Shown piece after piece: positions 14,096-21,594 of a stretch of 21,594 bases of DNA. The DNA comes from an uncultured Pseudomonadota bacterium. Lineage in GTDB: Bacteria > Pseudomonadota > Gammaproteobacteria > Burkholderiales > Casimicrobiaceae. Every line of letters starts with the position of its first letter. Within the stretch, counting starts at the first letter, position 1. The notes below the pieces were generated by a model. That model was not told the DNA's origin, did no database searches, and was given only the letters and a program-made list of their open reading frames with translations. The position numbers and the translations under genes are program-made. The stretch covers positions 1 to 21,594 of the forward strand of contig CALFEY010000177.1 of the NCBI GenBank assembly GCA_937958295.1, written 5' to 3'.

Positions 14096-15355
14096 ATGAC
14101 GGTACTCGTGCTCGGCGCGGGGGTGATCGGCGTCACCACCGCGTGGTACCTGCGCGCTCAGGGCCACGATGTGCAGGTGGTCGATCGCCAGCCGGCGGCA
14201 GCACTGGAGACGAGCTTTGCCAACGCGGGCCAGGTCTCGGCGCACCTCGCCGAGCCGTGGTCGAATCCGCAGACGCCGAAGATGCTTCCCAAGTGGCTAC
14301 TGCAGGACGACGCGCCGCTCGTGTTCCGGCCCCGGGCACGGCTCGACCAGTGGCGCTGGCTCGCCAAATTCCTGCGCGAGTGCAAGGCCGAGCGTTATGG
14401 GCGCAACCTCATCCACCTCGCCAATATCGGCCTGTACAGCCGCAACGCGTTGAAGGCGCTGCGGGCCGAGGCGGGCGTCGCGTACGATCACTACGAGGGC
14501 GGCTTGCTGCTGTTCCACACCGACGCGCAGCAGTTCGAGCGCGCCGCGGCGACCGCGCGGCGGCTGGCGGCGGCCGGCCTGCAGCGCAGCGTGAAGACGA
14601 CCGACGAGTGCCTCGCCATCGAGCCCGCGCTGCACGCCATGCGCGACCGGCTGGCGGGGGGCATCTACTCCGAACTGGACGAAACCGGCGACGCGCACCA
14701 GTTCACCCAGGCGCTCGCGCAACGCTGCGCGGAGCGCGGGGTGGTCTTCGACTACGGCACCGCGATCCGGCGCATCGTGACCGACGGCACCGGCGTGGCC
14801 GGGGTGGAAGTGGAGCGGCCGGACGGCCGGCGCGAGACGCTCGCGGCGTCGCGCTACGTGGCGTGCCTCGGCTCGTACACGCCGGCGATGCTGGCACCGC
14901 TTGGCATAGGTCTCGACATCTATCCCGTCAAGGGCTACTCGGTGACCATTCCAGTCGCGGATACGCAGGCCGCCTTCCGCATCGGCATCACCGATGCGGC
15001 GCACAAGATCGCGTTCTCGCGGCTGGGCGATCGCCTGCGCGCCACCAGCACGGCGGAGGTCGCCGACTTCGATCGCACCGTCGATGCGCGCCGCTGCAAG
15101 GCGCTCGTCGATCACACCGAACGGCTCTTTCCCGGATCCGGGCACGGGGCCCGTGCCACGTTCTGGGCCGGGCTGCGGCCCACTACGCCCAGCAACCTGC
15201 CCTACGTCGGGCGCTCGCGGCTGCGCAATCTCTTCGTCAATGCGGGGCACGGCACGGTGGGATGGACGCAGTCGTGCGGCAGCGGCAAGGCGCTGGCCGA
15301 AATCGTGGCGGGGCGCCGACCGGAAGTCGACTTTCCGTTCTACGGGATGCCGTGA
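14096..15355 (+). CDS. dadA: DadA-like D-amino acid dehydrogenase (FAD-dependent)
   Basis: 419-residue flavoprotein of the DAO superfamily, close to DadA throughout. It has an N-terminal FAD motif (MTVLVLGAGVIGVTTAWYLR), then ALETSFANAGQVS, the substrate-domain block IYPVKGYSVTIP, and a C-terminal FAD block AGLRPTTPSNLPYVGRS followed by NAGHGTVGWTQSCGSGKAL. DadA oxidises D-amino acids to 2-oxo acids plus ammonia and passes electrons to the membrane quinone pool; relatives oxidise N-methyl or cyclic amino acids. It follows the binding-protein gene by 21 bases and precedes the AKR gene by four. There is no alanine racemase (dadX) beside it, as there is in the classic alanine operon. With the Lrp-type regulator this suggests catabolism of another amino acid. 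The symbol denotes family, not proven substrate. Confidence 0.9.
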   Translation: MTVLVLGAGVIGVTTAWYLRAQGHDVQVVDRQPAAALETSFANAGQVSAHLAEPWSNPQTPKMLPKWLLQDDAPLVFRPRARLDQWRWLAKFLRECKAERYGRNLIHLANIGLYSRNALKALRAEAGVAYDHYEGGLLLFHTDAQQFERAAATARRLAAAGLQRSVKTTDECLAIEPALHAMRDRLAGGIYSELDETGDAHQFTQALAQRCAERGVVFDYGTAIRRIVTDGTGVAGVEVERPDGRRETLAASRYVACLGSYTPAMLAPLGIGLDIYPVKGYSVTIPVADTQAAFRIGITDAAHKIAFSRLGDRLRATSTAEVADFDRTVDARRCKALVDHTERLFPGSGHGARATFWAGLRPTTPSNLPYVGRSRLRNLFVNAGHGTVGWTQSCGSGKALAEIVAGRRPEVDFPFYGMP

Positions 15356-15359
15356 CGCG

Positions 15360-16388
15360 ATGAGATACGTCAACCTCGGCAACAGCGGCGTGAAGGTATC
15401 CCGCGTGGGCCTCGGCATGATGACCTTCGGCAATCCCGCGTGGCGCGCGTGGCTGCTGGACGAGGACGCCGCCCGGCCGATCGTGCGCCGCGCGGTGGAG
15501 CTCGGGATCAACTTCTTCGACACCGCCGACATGTACTCGGCCGGGATGAGCGAGGAGATCACCGGCAAGCTCGTCCGCGAGTTCTGCCCGCGCGACGAGG
15601 CCGTGATCGCGACCAAGGTGCACCACCCGCTGGACCTGAGCTTCAGTGGAGGCTCCACCGTGGGCAACAAGCCCGTCGCGCGCCCAAACATGGGCGGGCA
15701 GTCGCGCAAGCGCATCTTCGCGGCCATCGACGGCAGCCTGCGGCGCCTCGGCGTCGATTACGTCGACCTCTACCAGTTGCACCGCTACGATCCCGGCACG
15801 CCGATCGAGGAAGTGATGGAGGCGCTGCATGACGTGGTAAAGGCAGGCAAGGCGCGCTACATCGGCGCGTCGAGCATGTGGACGTGGCAGTTCGCGAAGA
15901 TGCAGTTCGTGGCGCAGGCGCGCGGGTGGACACGCTTCACCGCCATGCAGAATCACTACAACCTCGTCTATCGCGAGGAAGAGCGCGAGATGATTCCGTT
16001 CTGTCGCGACCAGGGAATCGGCCTCACGCCATACAGTCCCCTTGCGCGCGGCTTTCTCGCCGGCAACCGCAGGCGCGACGACAAGTCAGCAGGCGGAGCG
16101 GGGCGCGACGCCGCCGACGAGATGGCGCACGCCTACTACTACCAGGACGCCGACTTCGCCGTGGTGGAGGCCGTCAGGGGGGTTGCGGCGGCGCGCGGGG
16201 TGTCGAACGCCACCGTAGCCTATGCGTGGATGCTGGCGCGGCCCGGGATCACCGCCCCGATCGTGGGGGCCAGCAAGGTGTGGCAGATCGAGGAGGCCGT
16301 CGGCGCGCTGGACGTCGCGCTCACCGCCGACGAGATGGCAGCCCTCGAGGCGCCCTACCAGCCGCATCGCGTGCTGGGGCACGCGTAG
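15360..16388 (+). CDS. Aldo/keto reductase
   Basis: 342-residue TIM-barrel NADPH-dependent oxidoreductase. The catalytic tetrad is complete: Asp54 and Tyr59 (FFDTADMYS), Lys86 (ATKVH) and His141 (DLYQLHRYD). The cofactor-binding C-terminal region AYAWMLARPGITAPIVGASK is typical of the bacterial IolS/YajO-like branch. The start is ATG 15360, four bases after the DadA stop, giving MRYVNLGNSGVKVSRVGLGM, the usual N-terminus; longer upstream reading would run inside dadA. It is the last gene of the run and would reduce or oxidise a carbonyl intermediate, for example the 2-oxo acid or aldehyde made by the flavoprotein; that role is inference. Confidence 0.94.
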   Translation: MRYVNLGNSGVKVSRVGLGMMTFGNPAWRAWLLDEDAARPIVRRAVELGINFFDTADMYSAGMSEEITGKLVREFCPRDEAVIATKVHHPLDLSFSGGSTVGNKPVARPNMGGQSRKRIFAAIDGSLRRLGVDYVDLYQLHRYDPGTPIEEVMEALHDVVKAGKARYIGASSMWTWQFAKMQFVAQARGWTRFTAMQNHYNLVYREEEREMIPFCRDQGIGLTPYSPLARGFLAGNRRRDDKSAGGAGRDAADEMAHAYYYQDADFAVVEAVRGVAAARGVSNATVAYAWMLARPGITAPIVGASKVWQIEEAVGALDVALTADEMAALEAPYQPHRVLGHA

Positions 16389-16601
16389 TCCCGCCGGATC
16401 GCGACGGCCGCTTTGGGCAGCGCCGGCGGAGCGCCGAGGCTTTGCCGTTACGCTCCTCGCCGTAGCGCAATGCTGATCTTTGTCGTTGCGGCGCGTGCGC
16501 GGCGGCCGGACTTGCTAGAATCCGCGCCGCCCATGGCTTGCCCATCCTCGCCCGCGGCGCCTCTTCGTGGGCGCCTCCGGGTTTACACCGAAAGTCTCTC
16601 C
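16389..16601 (+). promoter_or_regulatory. Intergenic region with a possible promoter for the exported-protein gene
   Basis: 213 bases without a gene. TAGAAT at 16516-16521 is a good -10 box, but no -35 box at normal spacing is evident; TTGCGG at 16486 is 24 bases away. GGCGCC occurs twice (about 16557 and 16571), either side of a short loop, and could fold the leader of the downstream mRNA. No terminator with a T-run was found for the upstream gene run. Confidence 0.3.
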
Positions 16602-17867
16602 ATGATCTCGAAGTTCCTCGTGGCCGCGTTCGCTTGCGCCGGCATGGCGTCGGCCGTTGCCCAATCCCTCCCGGAGGCCGGGCCGGTGGTGCCCGCGGCC
16701 GAGCTGCTGACGCCTGCGCAGCTGCGCGGCCCGCAGTTCACCGTGGCCGCCGATGTTCCGGTCGTGAACTACCTGGGACAGTTCCAGCTGTCGTCACCCT
16801 ACGGCATGTTCGCCGTCTCGGGACGACGCATGCTGTCCGTGCGCGAGTCCGAGCTGCCCGCGATCCAGGCGCTCGACCAGGTCAATCAGAGCGAAGCGTT
16901 CCAGCAGTCGCTCGCGCAGGCGGCCACGGCGCCCGTGCAACTCGTGCGTAGCGCCGTGACCAATCCCGCTGGCACCGTGGAGAACCTCGCCACCGGGTTC
17001 GGCACCATCCTCGGCCGCATCGGCCGTGTGGCGGAGATGGGGGCCAACGCGGTGGTGGACGGCGCGTCCGACCTGCAGAGCGGCGCGGCTCAGGCTCCGG
17101 CCACGCAGGAGGTGGCGGGCGAGCCGCTGCCGCCGCTTTTCATCGGCGACCCGTTCGGCTACAACAAGGCGCGGCGCGAGTGGGCGAAGAAGCTCAACAT
17201 CGATCCGTACACCACCAACCCCGTCCTGCGCCCCAAGCTCGACCAGGTGGCCACCGCGAGCTTTGCTGGCTCGTTCGCGATCGAATCGGCCATCGGCCTC
17301 GTCGCCGCGCCGCTGCAGTACGCCGTGGAGTTCGACGGCACCGTGCGCGATGCCGTGTGGAATACGCCGGCCATCGATCTCGAGACGCGCAACCAGGAAC
17401 GCCTTGCGCAGATGGGCATCGACGGGCGCGTGGTGCGCGACTTCTTCCGCAATCGCTGGTTCACGCCCACGCTGCAGACTGCGCTCGTGACGGCGCTCGA
17501 GCGGTTCGCCGGGGCGAGCGGACGCGAGTCCGTGGTGCGCAATGCGATCGGTGTGCAGGGCGAGGTCCGAGCCCGCGCCCTCATCTACGGCCTGCGCACG
17601 CTCGCCGCCTACCAGGCAGCGGGACACTCGCTCACCACCGTGACGGCCAACGGCGTGCTCGCGGTGGGCGTCACCGCCCGCGGCGAGCGCGTGGTGGCTG
17701 CCGATCTGGACTACGTGTGGTGGAGCGAGCAGACCGCGGCCTTCGCCAAGCGCGGGATGGAAGCGCGGCGCAAGATCGCGCTCGTGACCGGCCTCGTGAC
17801 ACCCGAGGCGCGCCAGGGCCTCGAGCGTGCCGGCTGGCACGTGGTGGCGAACGCGCGGGTGGAGTGA
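16602..17867 (+). CDS. Exported protein of unknown function
   Basis: 421 residues; I do not recognise a characterised family. A Sec signal peptide (MISKFLVAAFACAGMASAVA, cleavage after residue 20) indicates export to the periplasm or outer membrane. The region 100-165 is Ala/Gly-rich and could form amphipathic helices (NLATGFGTILGRIGRVAEMG). A distinctive block at 183-209 starts DPFGYNKARREWAKKLNIDP. An alanine-rich segment with ESAIGLVAAPLQYAVEF is at about 228-244, then conserved-looking FFRNRWFTPTLQTAL at 281-295. It contains only one Cys, in the signal peptide. I chose ATG 16602 because it begins the signal peptide; an in-frame reading further upstream has no secretion logic. It stands alone on the plus strand and converges with dsbB 13 bases away. 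Possibly an envelope-associated protein; no function is claimed. Confidence 0.8.
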   Translation: MISKFLVAAFACAGMASAVAQSLPEAGPVVPAAELLTPAQLRGPQFTVAADVPVVNYLGQFQLSSPYGMFAVSGRRMLSVRESELPAIQALDQVNQSEAFQQSLAQAATAPVQLVRSAVTNPAGTVENLATGFGTILGRIGRVAEMGANAVVDGASDLQSGAAQAPATQEVAGEPLPPLFIGDPFGYNKARREWAKKLNIDPYTTNPVLRPKLDQVATASFAGSFAIESAIGLVAAPLQYAVEFDGTVRDAVWNTPAIDLETRNQERLAQMGIDGRVVRDFFRNRWFTPTLQTALVTALERFAGASGRESVVRNAIGVQGEVRARALIYGLRTLAAYQAAGHSLTTVTANGVLAVGVTARGERVVAADLDYVWWSEQTAAFAKRGMEARRKIALVTGLVTPEARQGLERAGWHVVANARVE

Positions 17868-17880
17868 CGCCTGCGCGCGA

Positions 17881-18531
17881 TCAGTCCCGGCGCACCAGCG
17901 CGATGGCCGCGACGATCATCGCGATGAAGAACACGAAGGTCCACGACGGAATCGCGAGCCCGAGGAAGACCCAGCCCTGCTCGGCGCACTCGCCGCTGCC
18001 CTTCAACACGCGGGAAATGACGTCGGTGAGCGGCAGGGTGTCGAGCATGTAGTCGAGGCCCATGCCGCAGGCCGCCACCGATCCTTTCGGCTGGGCCTGG
18101 ATCCACACCTGCCAGCCCGCGATGCCGGCCCCGATGCCTGCCGCCACGAAGGTGAGCACGGCGTAGAGGAGGGCGCCGGTGCGCCCGGGGCCATGCAGTG
18201 CCGCCACCAGGAACACGATGCCCGTGGCGATGACCGCGATGCGCTGGAACACGCACAGCGGACAGGGCTCGAGCTCCAGCACGTATTGCAGGTAATAGGC
18301 CCACGCCATGAGGCCGGCGCATACGAGGAACCCGAGGGCATACGCGGCGCGGCGGCCGGGCAGGAGCAGCAGCACTATCGCCGCCGACGCCACGGTCCAG
18401 GCGGCGATGCGGAACGCCGTGTGGCCCACCAGGGCGGCGGCGTCGAGGATCTGCAGCATGAGGTCCTGCGCCACGAAGACGACGGCCACGAGGAGGGCCG
18501 CGAGCGGCCAGGCAATGGTGTTGTAGCGCAT
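17881..18531 (-). CDS. dsbB: Disulfide bond formation protein B with extended N-terminus
   Basis: 216-residue inner-membrane quinone reductase that reoxidises DsbA. The first redox pair is Cys90-Pro-Leu-Cys93 in LELEPCPLCVFQR, followed by Arg97 at the quinone-contact position. The second periplasmic pair is Cys155 (VAACGMGLDYM) and Cys182 (GSGECAEQGW), ending in the typical GLAIPSWTFVFF helix. The DsbB core starts near residue 62 (AAYALGFLVCAGLMAWAYYL). The ~60 residues before it are extra relative to E. coli DsbB and contain two more hydrophobic segments (8-22 and 42-58), so six helices rather than four are predicted. ATG 18531 has no Shine-Dalgarno, so the start is uncertain. It follows metY by 33 bases and may be the last gene of that run. 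Confidence 0.92.
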   Translation of the reverse strand: MRYNTIAWPLAALLVAVVFVAQDLMLQILDAAALVGHTAFRIAAWTVASAAIVLLLLPGRRAAYALGFLVCAGLMAWAYYLQYVLELEPCPLCVFQRIAVIATGIVFLVAALHGPGRTGALLYAVLTFVAAGIGAGIAGWQVWIQAQPKGSVAACGMGLDYMLDTLPLTDVISRVLKGSGECAEQGWVFLGLAIPSWTFVFFIAMIVAAIALVRRD

Positions 18532-18564
18532 GGGAGGCGATATCCGAGGGCGTGGCCGTCCCGG

Positions 18565-19848
18565 CTACCGCGTGCGGGCCAGGGCTTGGTCCAGATCCCA
18601 GATGATATCGTCCAGCGACTCGAGCCCGATGGAGAGTCGAATCATCGACGGCGCGACCCCGGCCGCCACCTGCTCGTCCTCGGACAGCTGGCGGTGGGTG
18701 GTGGAGGCCGGATGGATCACCAGTGACTTCGCATCTCCCACGTTGGCAAGGTGCGAGAGGAACTGCACGTTCTCGATGAACCGCACGCCGGCCGCGGCTC
18801 CCCCGCGAACCCCGAACGTGAGGATGCCGCCGGCGCCGTGGGGCAGGTAGCGCTGCGCAAGCGCGTGATAGCGATTGCCCGGCAGCCCAGGATACTGCAC
18901 CCACTCCACGGCGGGATGCGCGGCGAGATGGCGGGCCACGGCCAGCGCTGATTCGCTGTGGCGCGGCATGCGCAGGTGCAAGGTCTCGATGCCCTGCAGC
19001 AGCAGGAACGCGGAATGGGGCGAGAGGGTGGGCCCCAGCGTGCGCATTACTTCCATGCGCGCCTTCATGGTGAAGCCGAAGTCGCCGAACGTCTCGTAGA
19101 AGATCACGCCGTGATAGCCGCGCGAGGGCTCCGTCATTTGCGGGAAGCGGCCGTTGTCCCACGGGAACTTGCCTGATTCCACCACCATCCCGCCCATGGT
19201 CGTGCCGTGGCCGCCGAGATACTTGGTGACCGAGTGGATGACGATGTCGGCGCCGTGCTCGAACGGGCGGCACAGGTAGGGCGAGGCCAGCGTGTTGTCC
19301 ACGACCAGCGGTACTCCGGCCGCATGCGCGGCGTCGGCAATGGCGGCGAGGTCGGCCACGTTGAGCTGCGGATTGCCGATCGTCTCGACGTACACCGCCT
19401 TGGTGGTGTCGCGGATTGCCGAGGCGAATTGCGCGGGGTCGTCGCTGTCCACGAAGGTGGACTCGATGCCGAACTGCGCGAAAGTGACGGCGAGCTGCGT
19501 ATACGTGCCGCCGTAGAGCGTGCGCGCGGCGACGATGTGATCGCCCTTCTGGCACAGCGTGAGCAGCGCCACCATCTGCGCGGCCATCCCGCTCGCGGTG
19601 GCGAGCGCCGCGCGCCCGCCTTCCAGCGCCGCCACGCGCTCCTCGAGCGCGGCCACCGTGGGATTGGAGATGCGCGAGTAGACGTTGCCGAAGGTGGCGA
19701 GGTTGAAGAGGTTCGCCGCGTGCTCGGGGCTGTCGAAGACGTAGGAGGTGGTCTGGTAGATGGGCATGGCCCGCGCGCCGGTGGCGGCGTCGGGAATCTG
19801 CCCCGCATGCAGGCACAGCGTGTCGAAGCCGTAGCGGCGGTCTGACAT
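18565..19848 (-). CDS. metY: O-acetylhomoserine sulfhydrylase (PLP-dependent, MetY type)
   Basis: 427 residues, normal for MetY and longer than cystathionine lyases or synthases. It condenses O-acetylhomoserine with sulfide (or methanethiol) to homocysteine (or methionine) in the cytoplasm. The start [20 protein letters not shown] is family-typical. YSRISNPT (57-64) contacts the cofactor phosphate of the neighbouring subunit. GMAAQMVAL and the Asp185 region [14 protein letters not shown] follow, and Lys209 in [12 protein letters not shown] forms the Schiff base with pyridoxal phosphate. The C-terminal [20 protein letters not shown] block is also present. I chose ATG 19848 with GGAG upstream; longer in-frame reading overlaps the CoA-binding gene. 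It follows that gene by 20 bases. No S-adenosylmethionine riboswitch is visible in the short gap. Confidence 0.95.
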   Translation of the reverse strand: MSDRRYGFDTLCLHAGQIPDAATGARAMPIYQTTSYVFDSPEHAANLFNLATFGNVYSRISNPTVAALEERVAALEGGRAALATASGMAAQMVALLTLCQKGDHIVAARTLYGGTYTQLAVTFAQFGIESTFVDSDDPAQFASAIRDTTKAVYVETIGNPQLNVADLAAIADAAHAAGVPLVVDNTLASPYLCRPFEHGADIVIHSVTKYLGGHGTTMGGMVVESGKFPWDNGRFPQMTEPSRGYHGVIFYETFGDFGFTMKARMEVMRTLGPTLSPHSAFLLLQGIETLHLRMPRHSESALAVARHLAAHPAVEWVQYPGLPGNRYHALAQRYLPHGAGGILTFGVRGGAAAGVRFIENVQFLSHLANVGDAKSLVIHPASTTHRQLSEDEQVAAGVAPSMIRLSIGLESLDDIIWDLDQALARTR

Positions 19849-19868
19849 CGGAACTCCGGAAGGAATGG

Positions 19869-20375
19869 CTAACCGCGCTCGGCGGTATCGCGGTGGCGCG
19901 AGGCCACGGGCTCGGGCCGGCGCGCCGAGATCACCCCGGTGTTCACGCCCGCCCAGTTGAGACCGCCGAGGATGCGCGCGTGCTCGATCTTCACGCAGCG
20001 ATCCATCACCACGGTGAGCCCGGCGTCGAGCGCGATGCGCGCCGCCTCCTCGTTGCGGATGCCAAGCTGCATCCAGAGCACCTTCGCGCCCGTGGCCACC
20101 GCCTCGCGGGCGATGGGGACGATGTCCTGCGGCTTGCGGAAGCAGTCCACCATATCCACGGGGTGCCCGATGGCTGCGAGGTCGGGGTAGCAACGCTCGC
20201 CCAGCACCTCCTGGTAGGCTGGGTTCACGGGGATCACGCGGTAGCCCTTGTCCTGCATGTACTGGGCCGCGAAGTGGCTCGGACGGTGCCAGTGCGCCGA
20301 CAGGCCCACCACCGCGATCGTGCGAGTCTGCGCGAGGACGCGCCGCAGGCCCGCGATGTCGTCCACGAGGGGCAT
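19869..20375 (-). CDS. CoA-binding protein of the YccU type
   Basis: 168-residue single-domain Rossmann-like CoA-binding protein. The nucleotide-binding start is RTIAVVGLSAHWHRPSHFAA (18-37), then GYRVIPVNPAYQEVLGERCY, VDMVDCFRKPQDIVPIAREA, and the late family blocks KVLWMQLGIRNEEAA (98-112) and VVMDRCVKIEH (122-132). Family members bind CoA through the first motif, but a physiological reaction is not established. GCTAGG lies just before the ATG. It begins seven bases after the stop of the crystallin gene and precedes metY by 20 bases; CoA-binding genes beside sulfhydrylase genes are, as I recall, a repeated arrangement, which suggests a shared acyl or sulfur metabolism role. Confidence 0.92.
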   Translation of the reverse strand: MPLVDDIAGLRRVLAQTRTIAVVGLSAHWHRPSHFAAQYMQDKGYRVIPVNPAYQEVLGERCYPDLAAIGHPVDMVDCFRKPQDIVPIAREAVATGAKVLWMQLGIRNEEAARIALDAGLTVVMDRCVKIEHARILGGLNWAGVNTGVISARRPEPVASRHRDTAERG

Positions 20376-20382
20376 GGCCGGC

Positions 20383-21372
20383 CTAGCGCCAGGAAGGCGG
20401 TGCGTTGTAGGGGTAGTCGTTGCTGATGCGTCGTCCCGACGAAATGCGGTTCGACAGCCAGCCGAGCTGCGGATAGTCCCCGGGGCCGAACGTGCGGCAG
20501 TCGCCCTGGAAGTTGGCGTCGGTGCAGAACATCCAGTAGCCGCGCTCCACGCGCAGCGAGGAGGCGCGATCGTTGAACCCGGCCTCGTTGAGGTTGTTGA
20601 GGACGTTGGCGTTCACCGTGTAGGCCCGGCCCTGGAAGTTCTCGCGCTCGTACAGCACCACGCGCGTGGAGCCGCCCCAGTCGCCTCCGCCACCGCCCCA
20701 GCTGCCCCCTGGGCGGCCGGGCGGCGGTCCGCCAGCGCCCCCGGCGTTCGGATCGAAGGGCCGCGCCGAGCTCACGCGTCCGGTGACCGAGCCCAGGTTG
20801 TCGTAGCGACCAGGCGAAAAGACCTCGCAGCTGCTCATGAAGTTGGCATCGGCGCAAAGCTGCCAAGTGCCTCCGTTCACGATGGCCGAGGAGGCGCGGT
20901 CATTGAAGCCGGTGCCGTCGAAGTTCTGCATCGCCCCGTTCACCGTGTAGGACTGGCCGGTGAGGCCCGGCGAGGAGAACAGCACCAGCGAGCCGCCGCC
21001 GCTCCAGCCGCCGCCCGGGTTGCCGCCATGGTTGCCGCCGCCGGGCCATCCGCCGCCGGCGCTCCAGCCCACCTCGCGGATGGATGAGACGGCGTCGTTC
21101 ATGCCCATCGAGCCGAGCGACGGATACTGGCCCGGCTGCAGCGTGATGCAGTTGCCGCGGAAGTAGGAATCGGCGCACAGTTGCCACGAGCCGCTGCGCA
21201 CGATCGCCGACGAGGCGCGGTCGTTGAAGTTCACCCGCGCGAGGTCGTCGACGGAGCCGTTGGCGCCGTAGCGCGCGCCGCCGAAGTTGTCGTTCTCGAA
21301 GAGCGTAATCTCTTGCGCCAACGCGCCGGAGGCGCACCCTGCGACGATGATTGCCAGAAGCGTGTTCTTCAT
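20383..21372 (-). CDS. Secreted protein with three beta-gamma-crystallin domains
   Basis: 329 residues: an N-terminal signal peptide (MKNTLLAIIVAGCASGALA, cleavage before Gln20), then three beta-gamma-crystallin modules at about 20-101, 128-206 and 236-316, joined by Gly-rich linkers (103-127 and 208-235). Each module carries NDRASS (50-55, 157-162, 267-272), the canonical (N/D)(N/D)xx(S/T)S calcium site. The second Greek key has NDAVSS (92-97), TGRVSS (197-202) and SNRISS (307-312), so only the first module has two intact sites. Each also has a Cys pair nine apart (66/75, 173/182, 283/292). VAGC at residues 10-13 resembles a short lipobox, so lipidation is a less likely alternative. GAGG precedes ATG 21372. 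Likely a calcium-stabilised envelope or extracellular protein. It leads the run to the CoA-binding, metY and dsbB genes. Confidence 0.93.
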   Translation of the reverse strand: MKNTLLAIIVAGCASGALAQEITLFENDNFGGARYGANGSVDDLARVNFNDRASSAIVRSGSWQLCADSYFRGNCITLQPGQYPSLGSMGMNDAVSSIREVGWSAGGGWPGGGNHGGNPGGGWSGGGSLVLFSSPGLTGQSYTVNGAMQNFDGTGFNDRASSAIVNGGTWQLCADANFMSSCEVFSPGRYDNLGSVTGRVSSARPFDPNAGGAGGPPPGRPGGSWGGGGGDWGGSTRVVLYERENFQGRAYTVNANVLNNLNEAGFNDRASSLRVERGYWMFCTDANFQGDCRTFGPGDYPQLGWLSNRISSGRRISNDYPYNAPPSWR

Positions 21373-21594
21373 GCGGCCTCGAAAGTGGAGAAGCGGGGGC
21401 TCGCGTGGAAGAGCTCCCCAACGGCTGACATGCTAATACGCGCCGTGCGCAGGGGGCGGATCCGGTTACCGGGCGGTCGCCGTTTCGCCGCGATGGTGGC
21501 TTCAGGCGTGCCCCCGGTCGTTCCCCGGGTGACGCGCAGGGTAAGCCAAGGTGCACGCCCCCAGTGTCCGGCGCTGCCGCCGGCGGCGCCGCGG
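21373..21594. other. Region upstream of the crystallin gene with no recognised gene
   Basis: 222 bases to the window end. No open frame with a credible start, family motif or RNA gene is visible. The region should hold the promoter of the crystallin gene; TATTAG on the minus strand near 21432 is a weak -10 candidate without a matching -35. The last bases are a GC-rich CCGGCGGCGCCG-type stretch. Confidence 0.3.

Noticed and set aside
18532..18564. S-adenosylmethionine or S-adenosylhomocysteine riboswitch near metY
   Set aside because: The gaps around metY are only 20 to 33 bases, too short for any known class, and no suitable stem pattern was seen.
17711..19816. A 701-codon minus-strand frame spanning metY and dsbB
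   Set aside because: It is the wrong frame of two recognised genes; its composition is dominated by Arg, Ala, Gly and His with no coherent domain.
20640..20770. Simple-sequence or CRISPR-like repeat in the GC-rich stretches of the crystallin gene
   Set aside because: These bases encode Gly/Pro-rich linkers between crystallin modules; there are no regular direct repeats with spacers.

Overview
The window is GC-rich chromosomal DNA, almost certainly from a betaproteobacterium of Burkholderiales type. The evidence is the fmdB - DUF502 - aspS order at the left end, which is typical of that class, together with the Bug-type (TctC) binding protein, the TRAP transporter, the DUF6356 protein and the dense GC-rich coding. 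No rRNA, tRNA, CRISPR array, insertion sequence or phage gene was recognised. Nearly all the DNA is protein-coding, and most genes lie in tight co-oriented runs.

Layout. (1) 1-2381, minus: a zinc-ribbon FmdB protein, a DUF502 membrane protein and a truncated aspS, read from a good sigma70-like promoter at 2450-2478. (2) 2594-4749, plus: an NfeD-like membrane protein, a paraslipin/SPFH protein and a short-chain dehydrogenase. (3) 4863-5059: decayed remains of a DUF5648-like C-terminal domain. (4) 5076-9210, minus: an M24 'pita-bread' protein followed by a complete TRAP transporter (DctP, DctQ, DctM), with a LysR-type regulator divergent at 9319. (5) 10332-16388: an Lrp/AsnC regulator divergent from a six-gene run (DUF6356, URO-D-fold protein, SDR, Bug binding protein, DadA-like D-amino-acid dehydrogenase, aldo/keto reductase). 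(6) 16602-17867, plus: an exported protein of unknown function. (7) 17881-21372, minus: a secreted triple beta-gamma-crystallin protein, a CoA-binding protein, an O-acetylhomoserine sulfhydrylase and DsbB, with short gaps throughout.

How the genes may work together. Blocks 4 and 5 look like two uptake-and-catabolism modules placed tail to tail: their regulators converge and share a CTAG stop. In block 4 the TRAP system probably imports a carboxylated solute that the M24 protein processes, but that protein has Lys where the family has a metal-ligand Glu, so it may not be a peptidase. In block 5 the URO-D-fold protein carries the His-x-Cys...Cys zinc signature of methyl-transfer enzymes rather than the features of HemE. 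It sits with a flavin amine oxidase, two carbonyl oxidoreductases and an orphan binding protein under an amino-acid-type regulator. This is the best candidate for an undescribed pathway, possibly demethylation or oxidation of a modified amino acid; that substrate is inference. In block 7 a secreted, probably Ca-binding protein with one regularly spaced Cys pair per domain shares a gene run with the disulfide-forming enzyme DsbB.
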